DNA of 64,000 bases from Pseudomonas sp. FEN (GCF_904067045.1 NZ_CAJFDC010000014.1:356118-420117), one strand, 5' to 3'. Shown: positions 8,182 to 17,128, counted from the stretch's first letter. Translations and numbers: made by a program. The notes: generated by a model not told the origin, from the sequence alone.

Positions 8182-9317
8182 CAAGGAATATCGATCGGAC
8201 GCTCACCGATAACCGATAAACCGTAACCGGAAACAGCAACCAAACTGTGTCGATGGTTCGATAGCAGGATCATTTGCTGAACCCCGAGTTCAGCAAGAAC
8301 CATGGCCCCGGTACCATAGTCACGCAGCTCCCTGATTTCCGCGTCTCGATCGTCCTGGCCACGAAACCGAACGGTCGCGGTAAATGCATCGGATCTAGGC
8401 TTGTTGATGATCACCACAACACCCGCCCCCTCTTCAGCGATAATTTCCATTGCCCGGGTGAGATAACTTGACTCCTCACAGACTTCACCGAAAGCATCGG
8501 CGAAGATAGAGAGGGCATGCATGCGCACCAGAATCGGCCGGGAGGGGTCGATGATGCCTTTGACCAAGGCAATCTGCTCACTCTTGCTGGCCTTGTTCCA
8601 AAATGCATAGACCAACCACTCCCCTCCCCATTTGCTCTTGAATGACGTCGCAGCCTTGAGCTCAAGCAAATGGTCGTGGCGCAATCGATAGGCGATAAGA
8701 TCCCGGATCGTGCCGATCTTCATTGCATGCCGCTTTGCGAAAACGATCAGATCGTCCATACGAGCCATAGTGCCATCATCCTTCATGATCTCGCAGATCA
8801 CGCCCGATGGATTCAACCCGGCAAGGCGCGCCACGTCCACGGACGCTTCAGTGTGACCGGCTCGAATCAGAACGCCGCCATTGCGAGCACGCAGGGGAAA
8901 AACATGCCCTGGAGTGGTGATATCTGCAGGTCCATTGGCAGCACCAATGGCGACGGAGATCGTACGAGCTCGATCGGACGCCGAAATCCCGGTGCTTACG
9001 TCTTCGCGCGCCTCTATCGATACGGTGAAAGCAGTTTCATGGCGTGTTCCGTTAGAACGACTCATCGGTTCGAGTTCGAGTTGCTCAACCCGTTCTTCCG
9101 TCATTGCTAGACAAATCAGACCCCTGCCGTAGGTCGCCATGAAATTGACCGCCTCGGGAGTCGCCATCTGAGCGGGAATAACAAGATCGCCTTCGTTTTC
9201 ACGATCCTCATCATCGACCAGAATGAACATGCGGCCGTTGCGCGCTTCGTTGATGATCTCCTGAGGCGAAGATATGTAGGATCGCGACTCTGCAGTTTGA
9301 TTTTTTTTCTCTTGCAT
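8178..9317 (-). CDS. ribB: RibB-type 3,4-dihydroxy-2-butanone-4-phosphate synthase fused to a degenerate RibA-like domain
   Basis: 379 residues. Residues ~15-215 match DHBP synthase: the acidic substrate loop DDEDRENEGDLV, TTPGHVFPLRARNGGVL, HTEASVDVARLAGL and CEIMKDDGTMAR are all present. The C-terminal ~160 residues follow the RibA (GTP cyclohydrolase II) layout, but the cysteine cluster that binds catalytic zinc is absent, so only the RibB activity is likely. DHBP synthase makes the four-carbon unit of riboflavin from ribulose 5-phosphate. Being an extra copy on a mobile island beside flavin-dependent oxygenases, it may raise flavin supply. GGAGG sits 7-8 bases before the ATG, inside a palindrome. 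Confidence 0.85.
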   Translation of the reverse strand: MQEKKNQTAESRSYISSPQEIINEARNGRMFILVDDEDRENEGDLVIPAQMATPEAVNFMATYGRGLICLAMTEERVEQLELEPMSRSNGTRHETAFTVSIEAREDVSTGISASDRARTISVAIGAANGPADITTPGHVFPLRARNGGVLIRAGHTEASVDVARLAGLNPSGVICEIMKDDGTMARMDDLIVFAKRHAMKIGTIRDLIAYRLRHDHLLELKAATSFKSKWGGEWLVYAFWNKASKSEQIALVKGIIDPSRPILVRMHALSIFADAFGEVCEESSYLTRAMEIIAEEGAGVVVIINKPRSDAFTATVRFRGQDDRDAEIRELRDYGTGAMVLAELGVQQMILLSNHRHSLVAVSGYGLSVIGERPIDIPC

Positions 9318-9322
9318 TTATA

Positions 9323-9341
9323 GATCCTCCGTCGGAGGATC
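9323..9341 (-). promoter_or_regulatory. Palindrome containing the ribosome binding site of the ribB-like gene
   Basis: GATCCTCCGTCGGAGGATC is an 8-bp perfect inverted repeat with a 3-base loop. On the minus strand its 3' arm GGAGGATC contains the Shine-Dalgarno sequence of the ribB-like gene. The hairpin would bury the site unless something opens it, which suggests translational control. No conserved FMN riboswitch (RFN) core was recognised upstream. Confidence 0.55.
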
Positions 9342-9433
9342 CCCATTTTAGGATTCTTGCCTGAAGTTAGGTGACCTCAAAAATATGAATGCTGCTCATC
9401 GGCTGTAACCGCGAGCAGCGTATTTTTATGTCC

Positions 9434-10882
9434 TCAGAATGAAATGATTAGCTTTTCATTGAGGATCAGTGCCGATGGAAGCTCCTCATTTGCCACGGTT
9501 CCTGGGTTACTGACCAAGGATGCGGTCGAGATCAAATACATACCTGGCATCACGCGGTACGAGTATGAAATTGCTTCTTGAGTGGAGACATCCGACGTAT
9601 TCCGAACGCCACTCGCGGCTACGGCGGATTGCAACTCACGACTCTCCCAGGTTTTACTATAACCCACCGAAATCATATCGAATGGCCGGTTCTCAAACGG
9701 CCCAACATAAAATAGGTTGACCGCGACATCCTTGGCAAAAATATTGCGATCTGATGGTGCGGAATCGACTTTTATATCGAAATTTAGCCCCCCGGGGTTA
9801 TTCTTATTCTTTGTCAGCTGCATCGTAAGGCCAGCATAGCTTGCGTAATTATTACTCGCTGTTTGCCCGTCAAACTTTGTATAGTCTGTAGTATTATAGA
9901 TAAAGCCGGCCCGGGCCCATACGGGCAGGCTATCGTGCGTCAATCCAGTCCTATACCCGACTTCGTTTATATACAACGGGTTTGTACCCTCTGTACCCCA
10001 CTTGAAACCTCCAGGATTTTTCTCCAGCTCTATGATTGCACCGGAAGAACTGATACTACGCGCCACGGCGAAATGGTGATAAAAACTCTTCGTCCATGGA
10101 TCCTTTAGTGTAATTTCTGCTGTCGGTGTTGGCGTGTACACGCTCATACCCACCAGCGCAGGAATTGAACTCTGCAACCCTTGTGCGACGGACCCTGCGT
10201 TCCCGGTAAGATTCATGCCTACGAAATCTTGAACCGTTAGCAAGTAGCCGGCTTTGACCTCAATCGCGTTATCAAGCAAGGGTACATCGATGCCCAAGGT
10301 GGTCATCGTCGGGCCCATATTAGGCGCCTCCCCCGTTCCACCGCTGGAAGCAATGTGAGAAACGCTGCCGGTAAACTGAGCCCCCAACGGAAATCCGAGT
10401 CGGCTCAAATCATAGGTGGCATAGACGGTGCTGATTGCATAACCACTAAGGTTTTGCCCAGCATATTTTTGCGTCGTGGAACCATATCTGTTTTTAATAT
10501 CGTACTCTACGACGGGAGAAAACGAACCTCGTATGCCCCACCCCGCGTCGGCCAGTTGGTCGCGGAGACCAAGCAGGTTTGGAGAAACTGTATCGCACGT
10601 CGACGGCAAATAGATCGTACTCATGATACGCGTGTTATATTTGTCGTATTTTTGACAATCAAAGCTACCTGTTGGAGGTGAGCCGCCAACATCGGGGAGG
10701 GCTAAAGACTGCGTTGATTGCGCCGCGGAACCCTCTGCCACCTGCGTACTCTTCTGCGTTTGTGCCTCGGCCCGGGATTCGGACACCCCAAGAAAAGTGA
10801 ATAAGGATACCAGCGAGACTATCTTAAGCGCTGCACGCCAACTCTGGACAACAACCTTCTGCCGATCATGTATCTGGACCAC
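9434..10882 (-). CDS. OprB-family outer-membrane porin
   Basis: 482 residues with an N-terminal signal peptide (hydrophobic KIVSLVSLFTFLGV ending at SRAEA), amphipathic beta-strand patterns throughout and a terminal phenylalanine (KLIISF) as expected for a BamA-inserted barrel. The layout with LLGLRDQLADAGWGIRGSF near residue 105 and VYATYDLSRLGF near 155 fits the carbohydrate-selective porin OprB group. Related proteins also carry other small solutes. Start is GTG with AAGGAG eight bases upstream. It is transcribed divergently from the extradiol dioxygenase operon and probably admits that pathway's substrate. Confidence 0.78.
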   Translation of the reverse strand: MVQIHDRQKVVVQSWRAALKIVSLVSLFTFLGVSESRAEAQTQKSTQVAEGSAAQSTQSLALPDVGGSPPTGSFDCQKYDKYNTRIMSTIYLPSTCDTVSPNLLGLRDQLADAGWGIRGSFSPVVEYDIKNRYGSTTQKYAGQNLSGYAISTVYATYDLSRLGFPLGAQFTGSVSHIASSGGTGEAPNMGPTMTTLGIDVPLLDNAIEVKAGYLLTVQDFVGMNLTGNAGSVAQGLQSSIPALVGMSVYTPTPTAEITLKDPWTKSFYHHFAVARSISSSGAIIELEKNPGGFKWGTEGTNPLYINEVGYRTGLTHDSLPVWARAGFIYNTTDYTKFDGQTASNNYASYAGLTMQLTKNKNNPGGLNFDIKVDSAPSDRNIFAKDVAVNLFYVGPFENRPFDMISVGYSKTWESRELQSAVAASGVRNTSDVSTQEAISYSYRVMPGMYLISTASLVSNPGTVANEELPSALILNEKLIISF

Positions 10883-10958
10883 AGTATCTTCTCCTTATTA
10901 TTATTTGAGCAGTAGTTATCGCTACCAGCACTCATGATCCGCTCTATGCCTCCAAAAA

Positions 10959-11032
10959 ATAGGTGCATCTATCGCGACATACATCTCGGACTGATTTCTT
11001 CCTCGTCGGCGGAAAGAAATAGATACACCTAT
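10959..11032. promoter_or_regulatory. Divergent promoter region with two inverted copies of ATAGGTGYATCTAT
   Basis: ATAGGTGCATCTAT lies at 10959-10972 and its near-exact reverse complement ATAGATACACCTAT at 11019-11032, 60 bp apart centre to centre. Each copy is also an imperfect palindrome. They sit between the divergent porin and dioxygenase genes, so they are likely operators for one regulator controlling both. The GntR-type regulator of the island is a candidate. Confidence 0.55.
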
Positions 11033-11147
11033 ATCTCGTCGACATATCGATGCCTAATCACTATTGGCTGACGGCAGAGTCATGAGATTCAGACGCAGCG
11101 ATCCAGGCAGGTCCTGGTGTGGCAGTTGTAGAGAAAGGAGGTAGACC

Positions 11148-12080
11148 TTGATTACCGTTAAAGACATTGCATTTGTACGCTACCAGGTCACCGATCTGGC
11201 GAGCATGGAGCAGTTTTTGCTCGACTTCGGACTGCACCAGGTAGCGCGCACCGAACTGGCCCTGTACATGCGAGCCGCTGGTGCCGAGCACCATTCGCAC
11301 ATCAGTGAACTCGGTGACAGGAGCGCTCCCGTAGGCTTCGGACTGCTGGCACAGTCGCTCGCCGATCTGGAGCGACTCGCCGCGCACCTGGATCTGACCG
11401 TCGAGGACAACCCCGACCCCGGTGGCGGCAAGCGTGTTCGCTTCACCGATCCCGCGGGGTTCGTGGTCGACGTGATTCATGGTCAGGCGCGCCATGAGCC
11501 CCTGGCGACGCGCGCCCCCCTTGCAATGAATCCGTCAGTGCAGCGGCAGCGATTTGGCGAGAAGGTGCGCGTCGCACGCAGACCGAGTTCGGTCATGCGC
11601 TTGGGACATGTTGCGATACTCGTGCCGAACGTTCAGGAGATGCTCGCGTTTTACCACAACGTGCTCGGCTTCCGCGTCTCGGATACCTACTGGGCCGGCA
11701 ATAAACAGAACACCATCGCCGCATTTCTGCACTGTGGTCTCGGCGAGCAGTGGACCGATCATCACACGATCGCGCTGGTGACTACGCAGGACGGCTTGGC
11801 ACGTTTCGACCATTGCGCGTTCGAGGTGCTGGATCTGGACGATCTGTTCCAGGGCGGCGAATACCTCAGGGCCCGCAACTACAAACACTCGTGGGGCGTC
11901 GGTCGCCATGTTCAAGGCAGCCAGATCTTCGATTACTGGCGTGATCCGTTCGGCAACAAGATCGAGCACTGGACCGACGGAGATCTGGTCAATGACGACA
12001 TGCCCGTGGGCCACGCCGAAATTTCCAACGAGGAAATGAGCCAGTGGGCTCCCCCACTGATGCCGGATTTCTACGAGTGA
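11148..12080 (+). CDS. Extradiol (vicinal oxygen chelate) ring-cleavage dioxygenase
   Basis: 310 residues made of two VOC modules. The C-terminal catalytic module supplies the 2-His-1-Glu iron site: His in MRLGHVAILVPN, His in RFDHCAFEV and Glu in PFGNKIEHW. Such enzymes open catechols next to the hydroxyl pair (meta cleavage). The start codon is TTG with a strong AGGAGGT seven bases upstream; no better ATG is near. First gene of a four-gene operon with an FAH hydrolase, an aldehyde dehydrogenase and an acetoacetate-decarboxylase-like protein. The catechol used is unknown. Confidence 0.87.
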   Translation: MITVKDIAFVRYQVTDLASMEQFLLDFGLHQVARTELALYMRAAGAEHHSHISELGDRSAPVGFGLLAQSLADLERLAAHLDLTVEDNPDPGGGKRVRFTDPAGFVVDVIHGQARHEPLATRAPLAMNPSVQRQRFGEKVRVARRPSSVMRLGHVAILVPNVQEMLAFYHNVLGFRVSDTYWAGNKQNTIAAFLHCGLGEQWTDHHTIALVTTQDGLARFDHCAFEVLDLDDLFQGGEYLRARNYKHSWGVGRHVQGSQIFDYWRDPFGNKIEHWTDGDLVNDDMPVGHAEISNEEMSQWAPPLMPDFYE

Positions 12081-12114
12081 GCGTATCGCCGTATATTTTT
12101 AAGGAGACCTATTC

Positions 12115-13041
12115 ATGAAGCTTGCGCGCTATACCTACGCCAATACCACTCACACCGATAGCACGACCATCGGCGTTGTTGTTGGCCAGCGCGTCGTACC
12201 GCTCTCGATGCTCGATTCCACGGCGCCTGAGACGATTCGCGAAGTGCTCGCCGAAGGACCGGAGTACATCAAGTGGCTGACGCAGCGACTCGAAGGCGCG
12301 GCGGGCGGATTGCCGCTCGGCGAAGTCCGTCTCGAGGCACCGATCCCCGATCCGCAGAAGTACCTCGCCATCGGTATGAACTATCACGATCATGCCGAGG
12401 AGGCGGCGCGAGCCGGAATCGCGCTGCCGAAGAATCAGCTGTGGTTCAACAAGCAGGTCAGTTGCATCACCGGGCCGTACGATCCAATCTACAAACCGCG
12501 AGTCTCGGAGCAGATGGATTACGAAGCCGAGCTAGGCGTCGTGATCGGGCAGCGCTGCCGCTATGTATCCATCGAAGAGGCGGCGAGCGTGGTCGGTGGC
12601 TATTTCGTCGCGAACGACGTGACCGCGCGCGACTGGCAGTTCAAGAGCCCTACCTTCACGCTCGGCAAGTCCTTCGACAGTCACGGGCCGATTGGTCCCT
12701 GGATCACGACCGCCGATGAGATTGCGGATCCCCACGCGTTGCAGATGAACTTGTGGGTCAATGGCCAACCGCGTCAGAGCACCAGCACCGGTGGGATGAT
12801 CTACAACATCTGGCAGCAGATCCACGAGCTCACGCAAGTGATGACACTGGAACCGGGCGACCTGATCGCGACGGGCACCTGCGCGAACGTTGGCATTGCA
12901 CTGGGGAAATTCCTGCAACCCGGGGACGTGGTACGCGTGGAGATCGAGCATCTCGGCCACATCGAGAACACCGTCGCCAACGAACCGGTTAGAGCCGCGC
13001 GTAGCAATATGTACCTTGCCCCAACGCAAAGGACCCGATGA
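12115..13041 (+). CDS. Fumarylacetoacetate hydrolase (FAH) family protein
   Basis: 308 residues with the FAH C-terminal domain: KYLAIGMNYHDHAEE near residue 82, the metal ligands in MDYEAELGVVIG near residue 140, NDVTARDWQ, KSFDSHGPIGPWI and the terminal LEPGDLIATGT. Family members hydrolyse, decarboxylate or isomerise 2-hydroxy-dienoates from meta-cleavage, so it should act after the ring-cleavage dioxygenase 35 bp upstream. AAGGAG precedes the ATG and the stop overlaps the aldehyde dehydrogenase start. Hydrolase and decarboxylase roles cannot be separated from sequence alone. Confidence 0.87.
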   Translation: MKLARYTYANTTHTDSTTIGVVVGQRVVPLSMLDSTAPETIREVLAEGPEYIKWLTQRLEGAAGGLPLGEVRLEAPIPDPQKYLAIGMNYHDHAEEAARAGIALPKNQLWFNKQVSCITGPYDPIYKPRVSEQMDYEAELGVVIGQRCRYVSIEEAASVVGGYFVANDVTARDWQFKSPTFTLGKSFDSHGPIGPWITTADEIADPHALQMNLWVNGQPRQSTSTGGMIYNIWQQIHELTQVMTLEPGDLIATGTCANVGIALGKFLQPGDVVRVEIEHLGHIENTVANEPVRAARSNMYLAPTQRTR

Positions 13042-14495
13042 TGTTCGAAGTCAAATTGCTGATCGATGGAAAGACCGTACCTGCCTTGTCCGGCATCACG
13101 TTCGAGCGGCGCAATCCGCTTTCCGAGCAAGTGGTTTCACGCTCCGCCGCGGCGACGGCGCAGGATGCCCGCGCCGCGGTCGATGCGGCAGCACGGGCCT
13201 TTGTCTCATGGTCGCAGACGGGCCCCGGCGCGCGTCGCGCGCTGCTTCTGAAAGCGGCCGATGCCGTTGATGCACGGGTTTCACAGTTCATCGAAGCGAT
13301 GGCGGCGGAAACCGGTGCGAGCGCATCTTGGGGTGGTTTCAATGTCCAGCTTGCGGCAGCGATACTGCGCGAAGCGGCCGCATTAACGACTCAGGTCAGC
13401 GGCGAGGTGATTCCTTCGGACCAACCGGGCAGCCTTGCGCTGGCCGTGCGGCAGCCGGCTGGCGTCGTGCTCGGCATGGCGCCGTGGAATGCCCCGGTGA
13501 TTCTCGGCATGCGTGCGATTGCCGTGCCACTGGCCTGCGGCAATACAGTGGTGTTCAAAGGATCGGAGCTCTGTCCGCACACCCACGGCCTGATTGTGGA
13601 GGCGTTGAACGAAGCGGGGTTCCCGCCTGGCGTGGTGAACTTCGTGATCAACGCACCGGCAGATGCGGCGGCAGTGGTCGAAACGATGATTGCGCACCCG
13701 GCCGTGCGACGCGTGAACTTCACGGGCTCGACGCGTGTGGGACGAATTATTGCCACCACGTGCGCACAGCACCTCAAACCCGTGGTGCTTGAACTGGGCG
13801 GCAAGGCGCCGCTCATCATACTCGACGACGCCAATCTCGAAGCCGCCGTGGACGCGGCGATCTTCGGCGCGTTTGCCAACTCCGGCCAGGTTTGCATGTC
13901 GACCGAACGCATCATTGTCGACGCGCGCATCGCCGATGATTTCGTGCGGCATCTTGCGGCCCGCGCGCGCGCGCTGCCGCTTGGCGATCCGCGCGGCAAT
14001 GATCCGGTGGTGCTTGGCTCCGTGATCGATATGAGCACCGTCGAACGCTGCAATGCGCTGATCGACGATGCGCTGACGAAGGGAGCAACGCTACTGTGCG
14101 GCGGCAAGACGAACAACACGCTGATGCCTGCCACCTTGCTGGACCATGTGACGCCGGACATGCGGATTTACCATGAGGAAGCCTTCGCTCCGGTGAAGCC
14201 TATCGTGCGGGTCAACGGTGTCGAGGAGGCCATCGCCTGCGCCAATGACAACGAATTCGGTCTATCTGCGGCGGTATTCGGCGGTGATATGGCGCGTGCG
14301 CTGGAGGTGGCAAAGCGCATCGAATCGGGCATCTGCCATGTCAATGGCCCGACGGTGCATGACGAGGCGCAGATGCCGTTCGGCGGCGTGAAAGGCAGCG
14401 GTTTCGGGCACTTCGGCGGGCGCGCGGGCATACATGAGTTCACCGAGCTGCGTTGGCTGACGCTACAGACGACGCCGCGCCATTACCCCTTCTAA
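13038..14495 (+). CDS. NAD(P)-dependent aldehyde dehydrogenase
   Basis: 485 residues of the ALDH superfamily. The substrate-binding and Rossmann regions are intact: VLGMAPWNAPVILGMRA, FTGSTRVGRII, the catalytic Glu in LELGGKAPL near residue 255 and the catalytic Cys in NSGQVCMSTER near 290. It most resembles the salicylaldehyde/vanillin dehydrogenase-like group. In this operon it may oxidise a 2-hydroxymuconic-semialdehyde-type cleavage product or an aromatic aldehyde entering the pathway. The ATG overlaps the preceding stop, so translation is probably coupled. Confidence 0.88.
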   Translation: MMFEVKLLIDGKTVPALSGITFERRNPLSEQVVSRSAAATAQDARAAVDAAARAFVSWSQTGPGARRALLLKAADAVDARVSQFIEAMAAETGASASWGGFNVQLAAAILREAAALTTQVSGEVIPSDQPGSLALAVRQPAGVVLGMAPWNAPVILGMRAIAVPLACGNTVVFKGSELCPHTHGLIVEALNEAGFPPGVVNFVINAPADAAAVVETMIAHPAVRRVNFTGSTRVGRIIATTCAQHLKPVVLELGGKAPLIILDDANLEAAVDAAIFGAFANSGQVCMSTERIIVDARIADDFVRHLAARARALPLGDPRGNDPVVLGSVIDMSTVERCNALIDDALTKGATLLCGGKTNNTLMPATLLDHVTPDMRIYHEEAFAPVKPIVRVNGVEEAIACANDNEFGLSAAVFGGDMARALEVAKRIESGICHVNGPTVHDEAQMPFGGVKGSGFGHFGGRAGIHEFTELRWLTLQTTPRHYPF

Positions 14496-14520
14496 AACCA
14501 ATAAAATCAGGAGACATCTC

Positions 14521-15405
14521 ATGACATTCGAATTCAAGCCCGGTGTGCGCTATCGCATGCCCGCAGTGTTCGGACCCGCGCCGGGTCCTCGTCAGAAATC
14601 CGATGGCAAACTCTGGAGTATGGAAGAAACCGGCACGATGAATGCCCAGTGGATGACCGTGAGCTACCGCACCGAGCGAGCGAGCCTCGAACGCATCCTG
14701 CCGCCAGGCTTCGCATTGCGCGGCGAGCCTCAGGTTCATGTGTCGCTGGCCTATTTCCGCAATCTCTATTGGCTGGCCGGACGCGGCTACGGCATTCTCA
14801 ACGTGGAGGTGCCGGTCGTCTACACCGGGGCTACTGAAACGATCGAAGGTGCGTTCTGCCCGGTTCTGTTTGAGGGTATTCCAGATGCGATCATGACGGG
14901 CCGGGAAGAGCTGGGCTTTCCGAAACTGTTTGCGGATATCCCAGACCTGAATATTGATCATGGCGCGGGTACGGCTGGCGGTGAAGCATCGTGGTTTGGC
15001 TTCAAGTTCTTCGACATCGAACTGAACGGCCTGAGCGAAACCTCGGGCGACAAGCGGCTTCCCGGTCCTGGAGGCGCGACACTGTTCTATAAATACATGC
15101 CACGGACGGGCCCTATGGGCAGCGGTGGATGCGATACTGCCTATGTCACCACCTCGCAACCTCTGCCGGGCGCGCCGGGCGATACCTCGCCGATCAAGTT
15201 CAGCGATGCGAATTTCCGCAAGTGGAAGGGAACTGGCGGCTCGGTGAAATGGAATCGCGCAACGTTCGAACAGTTGCCGACCACGTTCCATGTGATCAAC
15301 GGCTTGGCGGACCTTGAAGTCCTCGAGTATCTTGGCGCGGAGATGATCGAATTCTCCGGGCCGGGCATAGCCGTAAGCGCCAATGTAATTCGGCCAGCGG
15401 ATTAA
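14521..15405 (+). CDS. Acetoacetate decarboxylase family protein
   Basis: 294 residues. The family signature with the Schiff-base lysine is visible as GREELGFPKLFAD near residue 125, preceded by LFEGIPDAIMTG. ADC-like proteins either decarboxylate beta-keto acids or use the same lysine for aldol and dehydration chemistry on keto acids. As the last gene of the dioxygenase operon it may process a keto-acid intermediate. AGGAG precedes the ATG. No clear terminator follows, and the region downstream is degraded. Confidence 0.82.
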   Translation: MTFEFKPGVRYRMPAVFGPAPGPRQKSDGKLWSMEETGTMNAQWMTVSYRTERASLERILPPGFALRGEPQVHVSLAYFRNLYWLAGRGYGILNVEVPVVYTGATETIEGAFCPVLFEGIPDAIMTGREELGFPKLFADIPDLNIDHGAGTAGGEASWFGFKFFDIELNGLSETSGDKRLPGPGGATLFYKYMPRTGPMGSGGCDTAYVTTSQPLPGAPGDTSPIKFSDANFRKWKGTGGSVKWNRATFEQLPTTFHVINGLADLEVLEYLGAEMIEFSGPGIAVSANVIRPAD

Positions 15406-16339
15406 GTTCAGATCAATTTCTGGCCTACTGTTTCAGGGGACGCCCGGACAGCTCCCGCAAACAGGTAATAAGCATCTTAAAAGTCGCAATGGACTGGGCC
15501 GAATGCTGATGCACTTGATCAGTGATGCTTACACCACTACCCCTTGCTCAACAGCAACTCGACCGGGCTGATCGGCGACAGTATCGCTGGACTGCTGAAC
15601 GTGCGTGGTCGGCGGCGGTGGCGACGGGATCATCAGCGCCGCATTGGCGCAACTGCCCCGACCACCGACGCGATGCAGCATCCAGCTGGAGGCCAGCGAA
15701 CGTTCGCGACAAGCGCTGGATCAGGGCATGATCAACCTGCTTATCGACTCCCAGCCACGCCTTCTGGCACGGGAACTGATCGAATTGATGGTGAAACTGC
15801 AGGTCCGCCCGGAGTTCGATCCAGCTCGACAGCGAATCCACGTGCCACTACAGATTATGACATCAGAAAACTCTCGAAGCTGATGTTGCTTGAAGCCAAA
15901 CTGCAGATACCTAGTTGCCCCGTTTTCTACGCAATTTCACCCTGACCGGTGTAAGGTGCTCATGCGGCAATACCGTTCCAACTGCAGAGAACCCTTAGCC
16001 TGCACTGGGAGTTCGGGAGTTGAACGTCGAACAGTCTCGTCCCCTTCGCTGATAGAAATACGCTTCGTCGGGACAGCGATCCAATCATCACGGTCGGTGG
16101 ATTAATATCCTCATCAACAGCCAAGCTGCTGATGTTGGACATCGACAACCGACTTGCTACTTAAATATAACGCAAAATCGATTGTCGCAAATTAACCTAT
16201 ATCACTGTCCGCGACCCGCTTCACACGATCAGTGAGAACGCCGGACACATCAAACAGGGCCCGGCCAAGCTGAGAGCCCAAGGCCCACACTGATCAAGAC
16301 GACTCCGACGTTCAGCCTGAAACACGATTTTTTGGGTAT
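15406..16339. other. Degraded region without an intact gene
   Basis: About 930 bp with no credible intact coding sequence, only short overlapping frames with stops. One stretch (15605-15883) has LysR-like fragments and is listed separately. The remainder shows no recognisable motif, repeat or RNA gene. It fits decayed DNA between the catabolic cargo and the toxin-antitoxin remnant. Confidence 0.5.
15605..15883 (+). pseudogene. Possible remnant of a LysR-family regulator
   Basis: One frame contains CSIQLEASERSRQALDQG followed by INLLIDSQP, which resembles the LysR effector-domain pattern (LxxGEIDLLIG). It continues into LLARELIELMVKLQ and FDPARQRIHVPLQIMTSE, which resembles the linker before that domain in NahR-like regulators. 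The order is reversed and there is no helix-turn-helix. If this reading is right, it is a rearranged fragment. Weak evidence. Confidence 0.28.
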
Positions 16340-16434
16340 TTGCAAATGCAACTCCGACACCACAGCGCATTGGATGAACCCATACGATTCGGTTCGTCAG
16401 ATACAAACCCTAAACTATATGTTCGGGGACAAAA

Positions 16435-16449
16435 TGGCATAATATGCCA
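16435..16449. promoter_or_regulatory. Palindromic operator in the parD promoter
   Basis: TGGCATAATATGCCA has perfect 6-bp arms around AAT and includes a -10-like CATAAT. It lies 40 bp before the parD start, the expected place for autoregulation by a ribbon-helix-helix antitoxin. Confidence 0.5.
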
Positions 16450-16489
16450 ATGGTCGAAAGAACCTGTTTGCCGAAAGCTGGAGCTCATT

Positions 16490-16780
16490 ATGGCGACGCG
16501 AAACGTCGTGCTCACCCCTCACCAGGAACAGGTTATCCAGGATCTGATGCAGTCCGGCCGTTATCAGAATGCCAGCGAAGTGATGCGAGAAGGTTTGCGG
16601 CTATTGGAGCAACGCATCGCCGAAGACACCGCCAAAATTGAGGCACTGCGTCAGGCGACTTCGATCGGCATCATGGACCTTGAGCACGGGCGCTTCACTC
16701 AGGTGCGCGAAGGGGATCTGGAACACTACCTCGACAGGTTGAGCCTGGAGGCAACCCTCCCTGCGAGGGAGAAACACTGA
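16490..16780 (+). CDS. parD: ParD-type antitoxin (ribbon-helix-helix)
   Basis: 96 residues. The N-terminus MATRNVVLTPHQEQVIQDL is the ribbon strand and first helix of the ParD/CC2985 family, followed by SGRYQNASEVMREGLRLLEQ, the usual toxin-binding helix start. It binds and neutralises a ParE toxin and represses its own promoter as a dimer. GGAG is eight bases before the chosen ATG. The gene is intact, but the toxin gene 3 bp downstream is frameshifted, so it appears to be an orphan antitoxin. Confidence 0.85.
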   Translation: MATRNVVLTPHQEQVIQDLMQSGRYQNASEVMREGLRLLEQRIAEDTAKIEALRQATSIGIMDLEHGRFTQVREGDLEHYLDRLSLEATLPAREKH

Positions 16781-16782
16781 GC

Positions 16783-17128
16783 ATGCCGCAGCATCGGATT
16801 TCCAACGCGGCTCGCGCCGACATTGTCGACATCCTCAGGTTATCCAGACGCAGTTCGGCGATCAGGCACGCTAGCGTTACCAAGTGCTGATCCTCACAGC
16901 GCCGCAAGCGATTGCCGGCACGCCTTATCGCATTGGCAGCCACGAACGCGATGAGCTTGCACCGCGCCTTCGCAGCTATCACCTCATCTACTCACGCCAG
17001 CAGGCTAAACACCCCCCATGGAACAGTCAAAAGCCCGCGCCATGTCGTGCTCTATCGCGCGGCAAACAACGACGTGATCGAGGTCGTCCGACTCCTTCAT
17101 GACGCCATGGAAGTGCAGTTGCACGCCC
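16783..17128 (+). pseudogene. parE: ParE-type toxin, disrupted by two frameshifts
   Basis: The first frame gives MPQHRISNAARADIVDILRL, the RelE/ParE start, and then stops at 16888-16890. The homology continues in the next frame (AIAGTPYRIGSHERDELAPRLRSYHLIYS) and returns to the original frame for HVVLYRAANNDVIEVVRLLH, the conserved ParE C-terminus. Two compensating indels near 16850 and 17040 therefore destroy the toxin. Its end abuts the antisense integrase remnant, so the last residues may be lost too. Confidence 0.75.

Noticed and set aside
9318..9433. FMN riboswitch upstream of the ribB-like gene
   Set aside because: No conserved RFN core elements were found; only the short RBS hairpin is visible.
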